Shown piece after piece: positions 56,620 to 64,000 of a stretch of 64,000 bases of DNA; position 1 is the stretch's first letter; every line of letters begins with the position of its first letter. The DNA is from Roseiarcus sp963780825 (GTDB lineage Bacteria; Pseudomonadota; Alphaproteobacteria; Rhizobiales; Beijerinckiaceae). Made by a program: the position numbers and the translations under genes. The notes beneath the pieces are model-generated. The model was not told where the DNA came from and searched no databases. It worked only from the letters and a program-made list of their open reading frames with translations. Location of the stretch: assembly GCA_963780825.1 (NCBI GenBank), contig CAWADL010000010.1, positions 558,001-622,000 of the forward strand. The letters run 5' to 3'.

Positions 56620-57817
56620 AGTTGGCGACAATCGTCGGCGCACGGTCAGCCGGCGGCGTGTTGCGGCTGCGCTGCGATCTGACGATGCCGTCAATCACGG
56701 TCATTCCGACGCCGGGCAGATCGCCAAGCCTTACGCTATCAAGCAAGTTCTTTCCGGCCGAATGCTGCGCGCGGTCGAGAAATACGAAATCGGCGGACTT
56801 GCCGACTTCAATCAACCCGCAGTCGAGCGCGCGCAGGCGCGCGGTATTGCCGGTGGCGAAGCAGATCGCGACTTCGGCCGGCACATCGCCGAGCGACGAC
56901 AGCAGCGAAATCATCCGCAGGATGCCGAGCGGCTGCACGCCGGAGCCGGCGGGCGCATCCGTGCCGAGGATGACCCGCTCGAGCTGCTTCAACTCGTTGG
57001 CTGTGCGCAATGTGAACAGCGCCGCGCGCTCGTTGCCGTTGTGCACCAGCTCAAGTCCGCGCCCGCATTTTTCGCAGAGGCAGGCGATCTGATCATCAGG
57101 CAACGCGGTGTGGCCGCCGTTGACGTGGCCGATCACATCGGTGTCGGCCTGCAGCACGATGTCGGCGTCAATCAAACCCGAGCCGGGGATCGAAGGGCCG
57201 CCGGTGTGTATCGTGCTGTTGATCCCATATTTCCGCGCCCACGCCACCATCGTGCGCGCGGTCGGGCCGTCCTTGACGCCGCCCAGTCCGACCTCGCCGA
57301 GATAGCGCACGCCGGCCTTGGCGAGCTCAGCGAAATCGCTCTCCTCCATGCCCGGCTCGATGACCGGCGCGCCGGCGTGCACCTTCACGCCGCTGGCGCG
57401 AAAATTCGAGAATTGCCGCTGCGCCGAGATCGCCATCGCCTTGAGGCCGACGATGTCGCGCGGCCGGCCGGGCGTGTGCACTTCGCCGGCGGAGATCATC
57501 GTGGTGACGCCGCCGTGCAGGCAGGAGTCGATCCACCCGAGCTGATTCTGCCGCGGCGTCCAGTCGCCCGCCACCGGGTGGACGTGGCTGTCGATCAGAC
57601 CCGGCGCGAGCGCCACGCCCTGCGCGTCGATCGTCGTTGTCGCCCCGGAGACATCGAGGTCCTTCAGGCGGCCGATGGCGGCGATGCGGCCGTCCACGGC
57701 GACGAGCGCATCGGCGTCGAGGATCGGCCGCGCCAGATCGCCGCTCAGCATCAGCCCGATGTTGCGAATCACCAATTTGCTCGGCGCGGCGGCGCCAGCG
57801 GCTTCGTCATGCGCCAT
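56618..57817 (-). CDS. ena: Enamidase (tetrahydro-6-oxonicotinate amidohydrolase)
   Basis: 399 residues from ATG at 57817 with CGAGG upstream. Amidohydrolase superfamily: LAPGLIDSHVHPVAGDW (HxH metal ligands ~60), WIDSCLHGGVTTMISAGEVHTPGR, GVRYLGEVGLGGVKD, INSTIHTGGPSIPGSGL (His), IGHVNGGHTALPDD (His), ERVILGTDAPAGSGVQPLGI (Asp) and the C-terminal SRNTPPADRAP. This pattern matches the Eubacterium barkeri enamidase I know, an Fe/Zn enzyme that hydrolyses 1,4,5,6-tetrahydro-6-oxonicotinate to 2-formylglutarate and ammonia, including the rare SRNTPPA tail. It supplies the step after 6-hydroxynicotinate reductase, though separated by 11 kb and on the other strand. Intact. Confidence 0.85.
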   Translation of the reverse strand: MAHDEAAGAAAPSKLVIRNIGLMLSGDLARPILDADALVAVDGRIAAIGRLKDLDVSGATTTIDAQGVALAPGLIDSHVHPVAGDWTPRQNQLGWIDSCLHGGVTTMISAGEVHTPGRPRDIVGLKAMAISAQRQFSNFRASGVKVHAGAPVIEPGMEESDFAELAKAGVRYLGEVGLGGVKDGPTARTMVAWARKYGINSTIHTGGPSIPGSGLIDADIVLQADTDVIGHVNGGHTALPDDQIACLCEKCGRGLELVHNGNERAALFTLRTANELKQLERVILGTDAPAGSGVQPLGILRMISLLSSLGDVPAEVAICFATGNTARLRALDCGLIEVGKSADFVFLDRAQHSAGKNLLDSVRLGDLPGVGMTVIDGIVRSQRSRNTPPADRAPTIVAN

Positions 57818-57842
57818 GAAGGCCTCGGGTCAGGGCTCGGAG

Positions 57843-57858
57843 TTTGTTCGCGTACAAA
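57843..57858. promoter_or_regulatory. Palindrome upstream of enamidase
   Basis: TTTGTTCGCGTACAAA, 26 bases before the enamidase start, is a palindrome in 14 of 16 positions. Its arms TTTGT/ACAAA equal those of the 40597 site, but the spacer is six bases instead of two, so a common regulator is uncertain. Confidence 0.3.
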
Positions 57859-57896
57859 TAATGCCGCAGAGACCGAGCGCTGACAAGCCAGACGCG

Positions 57897-58277
57897 TTAG
57901 GCGGGGCGCTCCTCGATGGCGTCGACGCGATCGGGGTAGAAGGCGAGATGGTCCTTGATCGCGGCCACGCTCTCGTAAGGCGTCTCATAGGTCCAGATCG
58001 CGTCGACCGAGCGCGCGCCGCCCGAGGGGATGCTGAAATACGACGCCTCGCCCTTGTAGGGGCAGTAAGTGTGGGTTTCGGTCCGCTTGAGCGCCGCCAT
58101 GTCGACGTCCTCGCGCGGCACGTACTGCACCGGCGGATAGCTGGCCTCGCGCAGGGTGAGCGCGTGGGTCGTGTCGACGATCACCTTGCCCGCCAGCGTC
58201 ACCACGACGCGGTTGGCGTTGGGGGTGACAGTGATCGGATGATCGGCGCCTGGAATTTTGATTGTGCGCTCGGGCAT
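57897..58277 (-). CDS. DUF427 domain protein
   Basis: 126 residues from ATG at 58277 after AAGGA; an earlier in-frame start at 58319 lacks support. Single DUF427 domain: HPITVTPNANRVVVTLAGKVIVD, PPVQYVPREDVDMAAL, THTYCPYKGEASYFSI, WTYETPYESVAAIKDHLAFYPDRVD. Common in soil bacteria, cytosolic, with no established reaction. Single transcription unit apparently unrelated to neighbours. Confidence 0.86.
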   Translation of the reverse strand: MPERTIKIPGADHPITVTPNANRVVVTLAGKVIVDTTHALTLREASYPPVQYVPREDVDMAALKRTETHTYCPYKGEASYFSIPSGGARSVDAIWTYETPYESVAAIKDHLAFYPDRVDAIEERPA

Positions 58278-58371
58278 TGCAGTTTCCTTGTTAAGAGGCG
58301 GAGAAGCGTTGCCGAACATCGGCGGACCGCTGACCGATGTCTATCTAGTTACCGACAGAGCGGGCGCCAAT

Positions 58372-58456
58372 GTAGCCGCGGTCGTTGACCGCGGCCGACG
58401 TGTGAGCGTCGCTAACCTTCGATCACGGCGCCGCCGCGGTCAGCGACCGCGGCTAC
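58372..58456. repeat. REP-type inverted repeat pair
   Basis: GTAGCCGCGGTCGTTGACCG(CGG) at 58372-58394 and its complement at 58434-58456, 23 bases each with one mismatch. Each arm is itself palindromic (CCGCGGTC/GACCGCGG). Located between the DUF427 start and the SDR stop. Confidence 0.8.
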
Positions 58457-58473
58457 AGGGCGCCGGGGCGACG

Positions 58474-59214
58474 CTAGGCGTTGGTGCCGCCGTCGACCGT
58501 CAAGTTCGCCCCGGTGATGTAGCCGCCTTCCGGACCCGCGACGAAGGCCACCATGGCCGCGACGTCGTTCACGTGGCCGTAGCGCTTCAACGCTGTGAGC
58601 GCGATCTGGGGCTCCGCCCACTCGTCCGCCTCGGGATTCAGATCGGTGTCGATCGGGCCGGGTTGGATGTTGTTGACGGTGATCCCGCGTTTGCCGACCT
58701 CGCGCGACAGACCTTGCGTGAACATCTTCACGGCGCCCTTGGTTGCGGCGTAGACCGTCAGGCCCGGCGTCATCATGCGCTCACCAACGCAGGAGCCGAT
58801 GTTGATGATGCGCCCGCCGTCGCCGAGATGTTTCAGCGCCGCCCGCGTGGCGATCAGGAGGCCGCGCAGGTTGATGTCGATCACTTGATCCATTTCCTCC
58901 AACGTGGCCTCCTCGAACGGCTTGGGGATGGCCGTGCCGGCATTGTTCACCAGCACGTCCAACCGACCGAAAGCGGCGACGGTCTGTTCGACGGCTTCAC
59001 TGACCGCCTTGGCGTCGGTCGCGTTCGCTTGGATCGCGATCGCTTTGCCGCCGGCGTCTTTGATCGCCCTCACGACCTGCTCGGCCGCCGTTGCGCCTTT
59101 GGCGTAGGTGATGGCGACGCTGGCTCCTTCGGCGGCCAAGCGCTTGGCGATCGCGGCGCCGATGCCGCGCGAGGCGCCGGTGACGAGGACGGACTTGTTG
59201 CTAAGGTTTGCCAT
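58474..59214 (-). CDS. Short-chain dehydrogenase/reductase (3-oxoacyl-ACP reductase-like)
   Basis: 246 residues from ATG at 59214 (MANLSNKSVLVTG); an upstream extension of 56 codons is out of family and overlaps the next gene. Motifs: VLVTGASRGIGAAIAKRLA, NNAGTA, IINIGSCVGERM (Ser), YAATKGAVKMF (Tyr-Lys) and the C-terminal VAGPEGGYITGANLTVDGG. NADP-type by the fold. Substrate unknown; possible reductant of a formyl compound from the nearby enamidase step, but E. barkeri uses a different dehydrogenase family for that. Confidence 0.87.
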   Translation of the reverse strand: MANLSNKSVLVTGASRGIGAAIAKRLAAEGASVAITYAKGATAAEQVVRAIKDAGGKAIAIQANATDAKAVSEAVEQTVAAFGRLDVLVNNAGTAIPKPFEEATLEEMDQVIDINLRGLLIATRAALKHLGDGGRIINIGSCVGERMMTPGLTVYAATKGAVKMFTQGLSREVGKRGITVNNIQPGPIDTDLNPEADEWAEPQIALTALKRYGHVNDVAAMVAFVAGPEGGYITGANLTVDGGTNA

Positions 59215-59263
59215 TTGCTCACTCCATTGGTTGGATCTGGTTTTCTCAGTCAGCGGCGACACA

Positions 59264-60010
59264 TCATGTCGCCGATTTCCCGCCGTCGACGCACAGCACC
59301 TGTCCGGTGATGAACGAGGCTTTGTCCGAGGCGATGAAGACGATCGCGTTCGCGACCTCCTCCGGTGTTCCGACCCGCCCAAGTGGGACAGATGAGACTA
59401 GCGCAGCCCGACGACTCGGGTCGCGTGCGAGACGACCCAACATCTCCGTGTCAGTAGGGCCGGGCGCAATGGCGTTGACGCGGACGCCGAAAGCAGCGGC
59501 CTCAAGGGCCGCGGCTTTTGTCAAACCTTCGACGGCGTGTTTGCTCGCGCCATAAATCGCCATGCCCGCGGCCGCCTTGTGTCCCATCGTCGAGGACAGG
59601 TTGACAATGGAGCCGCGCCCGCGCTCGCGCATCGCCGCGAGTTCGTGCTTCATGCCGAGGATGATGCTCAGGACATTCGCTTCGAACGTCGCGACATAGT
59701 TGTCCTGCGACTGATCGATCAATGCGCCCGGCGAGCCCTCCGACCCGGCGCTGTTGACGGCTACGTCCAATCGACCGAAGCGGTCGACGACGAATTCGAT
59801 CAGGCTCTTGACATCTTCCTCCTGCCGTACGTCGGCGCGGACGTACTCAGCCCTGACTCCGTAGGCGCTCAATTCATCGGCGAGCTTCAGGCCTTCCTCG
59901 TCTCGCCGCCCGGAAATGACGACTTGGGCGCCGTCGCGCGCGAAGGCGATCGCCGCCGCTCTGCCAATGCCGGATAAGGCGCCCGTCACAAGGACGACTT
60001 GATCGGTCAT
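59264..60010 (-). CDS. Short-chain dehydrogenase/reductase
   Basis: 248 residues from ATG at 60010 (MTDQVVLVTG), with GGAGAA some 13 bases upstream; a GTG directly before is less likely. Motifs VLVTGALSGIGRAAAIAFARDG, VNSAGSEG, IVNLSSTMGHKAAAG (Ser), YGASKHAVEGLTKAAALE and VCVDGG at the end. Paralogous to the next SDR downstream on the same strand, 49 bases apart, so probably one operon. Substrate unknown. Confidence 0.87.
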   Translation of the reverse strand: MTDQVVLVTGALSGIGRAAAIAFARDGAQVVISGRRDEEGLKLADELSAYGVRAEYVRADVRQEEDVKSLIEFVVDRFGRLDVAVNSAGSEGSPGALIDQSQDNYVATFEANVLSIILGMKHELAAMRERGRGSIVNLSSTMGHKAAAGMAIYGASKHAVEGLTKAAALEAAAFGVRVNAIAPGPTDTEMLGRLARDPSRRAALVSSVPLGRVGTPEEVANAIVFIASDKASFITGQVLCVDGGKSAT

Positions 60011-60126
60011 CACTAGACATTCTCCAGATTGCGCGCGCCAAGTGGTCGCAAGACATACTCACACGCCGACCGGGAGCTGTCGTGTGAATGGCTGTGATAT
60101 CTGGTGAAGGGCTGGCGCCCGCCGGC

Positions 60127-62886
60127 TCAGGACAGGCTGGCTATCAACGTCCGGGCGTCGATGAGGTCTTGGGTGTCAAACCCTTCCGTGAAAAGCTCAT
60201 ATGTCGCCGCGAGGAGGTCGCGCGCTTCGGCCGTGCGGCCCTGGCGGCTCCACAACCGCGCGAGGCTTGTCGCCGCGCGCAGCTCCCAGGCAAGCGCGGA
60301 CTGGCTGCGCGCGAGGTCGATCGCTCGCAAAAGCGCCAATTCGGCGCCCGCAGCCGCGTCGAGCCCTTGCCGCCAAAGCGTCAATTCGGCGTTGACCCTG
60401 ATAACCTCAGGCAGACTCCACAGAGCGTCGCCGACGTCCTCGTCAGGCAAGGGAACGGTGAGCTTGGGCTGCTTGGCGAGTTGCAACGTATTCGCGAACG
60501 TCGACATGTCCAACCGCGGCTCGAGCGCGGACGCAATCAAACCCTCATCGCCCGCACCCCTTCGAAGCCGCAGTAGGAATTCCCAACACCGCAGCCAAAC
60601 GTCGCTAGCGGAACGGTTGATCATCATGCCGAGATAGGTCTCGGTGGCGGCGAGATCGCCGATCCAAAGCGAGAACGGGCAACCGGTGAGGCCGAGGACG
60701 TAATACAGCGAGTAGAAATGATCGGATTGCCGCGCGGTTTCGATGGCCGTGTCGAGCGCCGCCCGCGCCTGGTCAGGCAGCCCCTGCAGCCAAAGGATAC
60801 GCGGTAACAAGGCCGCCGCCGCCACTTCAGCGCCAACCTGGAAATCGGTATTTGCTGGGTTTGGGGAATGGCGCGCCGTGCTGAGTACGCGCTCGGTCAA
60901 ATATCGAGCCGTGTGCTGATCGCCGAGATAATGATGAGTTAGTCCGAGGATGCGGTCGCCAAGAACGATGAACCCGGGACTGTTCGATGTGCGGGCGACG
61001 TCTTGGTATCGTTTGGCGAGGTCCAGCGCGTTCCGATACTGTCCGCGGGAGCGCCGACTCGCCCACATGCCCCACAACGCTTGCAAACGGAGTTCAACCG
61101 GCGCCTCCGCCACCTGATCGCTCAACGCGAGCGCGCGAGCGAAGGCCGGCTCGGTTTTAGCGGGATCGCTGGATGTATACCAATAGGCATGGCCTAAGGC
61201 GATCTGCAGGCGCATTTCGACGATGGGGTCCGCCGAGGCGTCCAATTGCTGAACGACCCGCTCGACCCGCTCGCGGTGCTCCAGATTCAGCGAAAGTTGA
61301 AACCAGAGATGTGCCGAGGCGGCCATGAGATCGAGACCGATCGGCTGGTTGCCCGCAGGGGAGAGCGACCAGTCCAACGCCCCGCGGATATCGTCCAGGC
61401 ATTCCGAACATCGACGCAGCCAAATCTTACCTGACCGCGTATCACCGCTCTGCAGCAGTTTCAGATGGTATCCTGCATGTCGGAGCCTGGCGTCTCGCTC
61501 CCCTTCGCCCTCCGCCAGCTTCTCGGCGGCGTAGATGCGCGTCGCTTCAAGCAATCGATAGCGTACACAATCGCCGTTGCCTTGGGCGGTCAACAGCGAC
61601 TTTGCGACGAGGTCGGCCAATATCCCGACAGGGTCCTGAACTTGGTCTTCAGTGACCACCGCCAAGGCGGCCTCTATAGGGAAAGCCGAGCGAAATACCG
61701 CCGTTCTTTGCAAGACAGCCTGCTCGATCGGCGACAGCAGGTCGTACCCCCAGTCCAGTGTCGCACGCAGAGTTTGCTGCCGGGGTAGCGCAAAGCGACG
61801 ACCCTTTGTCAGAACCGCGAACATGTCGTTGAGCCGCTGCGAAAGAGCGTTGACTCCAAAAAACTCCGCGCGCGCCGCCGCAAGTTCGATCGCGAGCGGA
61901 ATGCCGTCAAGCCGGCGACAAATTTCCGCAACCGCGGGCGCTTGCGGGTCATCAAACCTCAGATCAGCATGGGCGGATGCGCGATCAACAAAGAGCTGGA
62001 CAGCGGCATAGGACATCGCCTCGTCCAACGTTATATCCACCTTGTTTGGCGGGCACTCGAGCGGCAGCAGACGATGCACCCGCTCCCCCTGAATTCTCAG
62101 GGGTTCCCGGCTAGTCGCCAATATCAGGGGTTCGACTGTATCACGCAGGAGTTGGTCAATAACCTCTGCGACGGCCTCGATGACCTGTTCGCAGTTGTCG
62201 AAAATCAACAGGGTTCGCTTGTCCCGCAGAAATTGAGTGAGCTCTCGGAGCGGATCGATCTCCTTGATCGCAATCCCCAACGCCGTCGCACAGGCGCTGA
62301 CGACAAGCGATGGCGCCTGGACAGGCGCCAGATCGACGAAACACACAGACCATTGCGCCTCTTGTTGGACCGCCTGCGCCGCGGCGATCGCGACTGTGGT
62401 TTTCCCGACACCCGCGGGGCCAGCGATCGTGACCAGTCGGCTTTGTGCGAGTTGACGGCCGATGGCGGCGATACTGTCGGAGCGGCCGATGACCGTAGCG
62501 GCTCTCCCCGGCAGAGGCGAAGCCGCTGCAGTTTCGGCGTCCTGCGCATCTGTTTGATCCAGGCGTTCGACCGGCGCCACGAAGCAATAGCCGCGACCCG
62601 GCACGTTGCTTACGTAACCTTCTTCCGACGCGGAGTTGCCAAGAGCCTTGCGCAGCGCCTTGATGTGAGCGCGCAAACTGCTCTCTTCGACGCTCAGGCC
62701 CTGCCAGACATCGGCAAGCAGTTTGCGACCCGGAACGATCGTTCCCGCATGGTCGACGAGAACGATGAGAAGGTCGAAGGCGCGGCTGCCCAGGCGGACA
62801 GGGCGCGCCTCTTTTTCCAACCGCCGCTCAGCGGGATGAAGGCGAAACGGGCCGAAGGCATAGACGGAGCGGCGTTCGCTACTCAT
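60127..62886 (-). CDS. Winged-helix NTPase regulator (AfsR/MalT-like, OmpR-type DNA-binding domain)
   Basis: 919 residues, intact. Residues 1-105: OmpR/PhoB-type winged helix (VYAFGPFRLHPAERRLEKEARPV in part, SSLRAHIKALRKALG, VPGRGYCFVAPV). Residues ~130-440: STAND-type NTPase with Walker A TIAGPAGVGKTTVAIAAA, Walker B-like RTLLIFDNCEQVI and LILATSREPLRI. Then LDGIPLAIELAAARAEFFG. Residues ~480-919: helical TPR-like repeats for ligand or partner binding. Start at ATG 62886 (MSSERRSVY). Its target is unknown; the adjacent upstream gene on the same strand encodes a cytochrome c. Confidence 0.83.
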   Translation of the reverse strand: MSSERRSVYAFGPFRLHPAERRLEKEARPVRLGSRAFDLLIVLVDHAGTIVPGRKLLADVWQGLSVEESSLRAHIKALRKALGNSASEEGYVSNVPGRGYCFVAPVERLDQTDAQDAETAAASPLPGRAATVIGRSDSIAAIGRQLAQSRLVTIAGPAGVGKTTVAIAAAQAVQQEAQWSVCFVDLAPVQAPSLVVSACATALGIAIKEIDPLRELTQFLRDKRTLLIFDNCEQVIEAVAEVIDQLLRDTVEPLILATSREPLRIQGERVHRLLPLECPPNKVDITLDEAMSYAAVQLFVDRASAHADLRFDDPQAPAVAEICRRLDGIPLAIELAAARAEFFGVNALSQRLNDMFAVLTKGRRFALPRQQTLRATLDWGYDLLSPIEQAVLQRTAVFRSAFPIEAALAVVTEDQVQDPVGILADLVAKSLLTAQGNGDCVRYRLLEATRIYAAEKLAEGEGERDARLRHAGYHLKLLQSGDTRSGKIWLRRCSECLDDIRGALDWSLSPAGNQPIGLDLMAASAHLWFQLSLNLEHRERVERVVQQLDASADPIVEMRLQIALGHAYWYTSSDPAKTEPAFARALALSDQVAEAPVELRLQALWGMWASRRSRGQYRNALDLAKRYQDVARTSNSPGFIVLGDRILGLTHHYLGDQHTARYLTERVLSTARHSPNPANTDFQVGAEVAAAALLPRILWLQGLPDQARAALDTAIETARQSDHFYSLYYVLGLTGCPFSLWIGDLAATETYLGMMINRSASDVWLRCWEFLLRLRRGAGDEGLIASALEPRLDMSTFANTLQLAKQPKLTVPLPDEDVGDALWSLPEVIRVNAELTLWRQGLDAAAGAELALLRAIDLARSQSALAWELRAATSLARLWSRQGRTAEARDLLAATYELFTEGFDTQDLIDARTLIASLS

Positions 62887-62958
62887 CGCGACAGGTTCCG
62901 AGAGAGCCTCGCGCCAAGTTTCGATCCGCGCTCCACCAACTGTGAGCCGCCGCAGCCG

Positions 62959-64000
62959 CTATTGCGTCAATCTTCGTTCGTGCACGGCTTGCGCCGTGAC
63001 GGCGCCCGTCTTGCCGCCGAACTGATCAATCACGTAGTTGGCGACCGCGGCAAGCTCATCGTCGCTGTAGGCGTCGCCGAAGCTCGGCATGTAGCCGCGT
63101 CCCTTGTTCGTCTTGAGGTCAGCGCCGACGAGCAGCACCCGGACCAGATTGACGCCTTCGGGATCGTTGACGGCCTGACTGCCGGCCAGCGACGCGTAGC
63201 GCGTCTGCCGTCCGCCGCCGTTCCACTGATGGCACGTCGCGCAGACGCCCTCGAAGATCCGCTGACCGGTGGCATTTCCAGCGTCGGCCGCATGCGGCTT
63301 CCAGGAGGCGGACGCCGCCATCGCAGCGGGCGCCGGATCGATTTCACCGCCGGGCTTTCCGGTCCTCGGCTCGACGCGTCTGAGATAGGCGACCAGCGCC
63401 GCAACGTCGTCATTGGTCAGATATTGCAGGCTGTTCGCGACCGCCTCGCGCCATCGGGCCGGCCGCCGAGCCGCGGTCCACGGCGTGGCCGCTCGAGAGA
63501 TAGTCGGCGATCTGCTGGTCGCTCCAGCCGCCGATGCCGTAGCCCTTGTCGGCCGTGATGTTGTAGGCGTGCCAGCCCTCCAGCATGGCGCCGCTGAACT
63601 GTTTCGACATCGCCATGGCGAAGCCGACGTTGCGCGGCGTGTGGCATTCGCCGCAATGGCCGAGCGCCGTCGCCAGATAGGCGCCGCGGTTTTCGCTTTC
63701 GCTCGACCGTGCGGGTCGGGGTGAAAGCGATGCTGGTCGAGGAACGCGAGGTTCCAGAAGGCCAGCGTCCAGCGCTGGTTGAACGGGAAACGACAGCTCG
63801 TTCGGGCGCGCCGGCGCGTGCACAGGCGGCAGCGAGAACAGATAGGCCTTCATCGCCACGGCGTCGTCGCGGCTGAGGCCCGTGTAGGAGGTGAAGGGAA
63901 AGGCCGGATAGAGATGCGAGCCGTCCTTGGCGATGCCCTGATGCAGGGCGCGGACGAAATCGTCGTCGCTCCAGTCGCCGATGCCGGTCTCCTTGTCGGC
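62959..64000 (-). CDS. Multihaem cytochrome c (alcohol dehydrogenase-type), partial and frameshifted
   Basis: Cut by the right edge, so the N-terminus is missing. Two haem sites are visible: CGECH (GHCGECHTPRNVGFAM, ~63650) and CATCH (GVCATCHQWNGGG, ~63235); the family normally has three. Context motifs: ADKETGIGDWSDDDFVRALHQG at the edge, YPAFPFTSYTGLSRDDAVAMKAYL, NELSFP, GWHAYNITADKGYGIGGWSDQQI and RGYMPSFGDAYSDDELAAVANYV. Indels near 63770, 63700 and 63450 separate pieces. Such subunits take electrons from membrane dehydrogenases or from molybdenum hydroxylases (NicB-type carry similar domains). Whether it serves the hydroxylase in this window is open. Confidence 0.72.

Overview
The window looks like the chromosome of an alphaproteobacterium of the Hyphomicrobiales (Rhizobiales), perhaps near Bradyrhizobiaceae or Beijerinckiaceae. 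The base composition is GC-rich, the transporter-rich catabolic clusters fit that group, and so do the GC-rich palindromic repeats between and inside genes. Genus cannot be fixed from the sequence alone.

Layout: 0-7.0 kb, a giant beta-strand-repeat (autotransporter-like) surface protein on the minus strand, with ~600-bp tandem repeats and an interrupted frame. 7.5-15.1 kb, an operon for s-triazine/ureide nitrogen: BMP-type ABC importer, formamidase, biuret hydrolase, and a cyanuric acid/barbiturate-type ring-opening hydrolase. 15.2-19.5 kb, small membrane proteins, an M4 metalloprotease with an emfourin-like inhibitor, and a nitrobindin-like protein. 19.6-24.3 kb, cysteine synthase plus a PLP decarboxylase, divergent from a BTAD/TolB/TPR regulator. 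24.4-33.6 kb, a catabolic island (enoyl-CoA hydratase, TIM-barrel isomerase, DUF993 protein, SDR, acyl-CoA dehydrogenase, CoA-transferase, GMC oxidoreductase) with a TetR regulator and two matching operator-like sites. 33.8 kb, tRNA-Leu. 34-40.4 kb, GntR regulator, polyamine-type ABC importer, PuuE-like deacetylase and Asp/Glu/hydantoin-type racemase. 40.6-57.8 kb, a probable nicotinate catabolic locus: xanthine-dehydrogenase-family hydroxylase, 6-hydroxynicotinate reductase, UPF0280 protein, two AA_synth paralogues, a Liv-type importer, a MarR regulator and, further on, an enamidase. 57.9-64 kb, DUF427, two SDRs, an ATPase-type regulator and a multihaem cytochrome c cut by the window edge.

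The main story is a reductive nicotinate route: hydroxylation to 6-hydroxynicotinate, reduction to tetrahydro-6-oxonicotinate, and ring opening by enamidase. This is the logic known from Eubacterium barkeri, here in an alphaproteobacterium. The UPF0280 gene (ApbE superfamily) is translationally coupled to the reductase, whose E. barkeri homologue carries covalent flavin. A dedicated flavin transferase is therefore a testable idea.

Caution: many genes are split by frameshifts, nearly all +1 insertions, concentrated at 29.8-32.8 and 36-44 kb. The bias in direction points to sequencing or assembly errors rather than genuine decay. I report such genes over their full homologous span and state the breaks.
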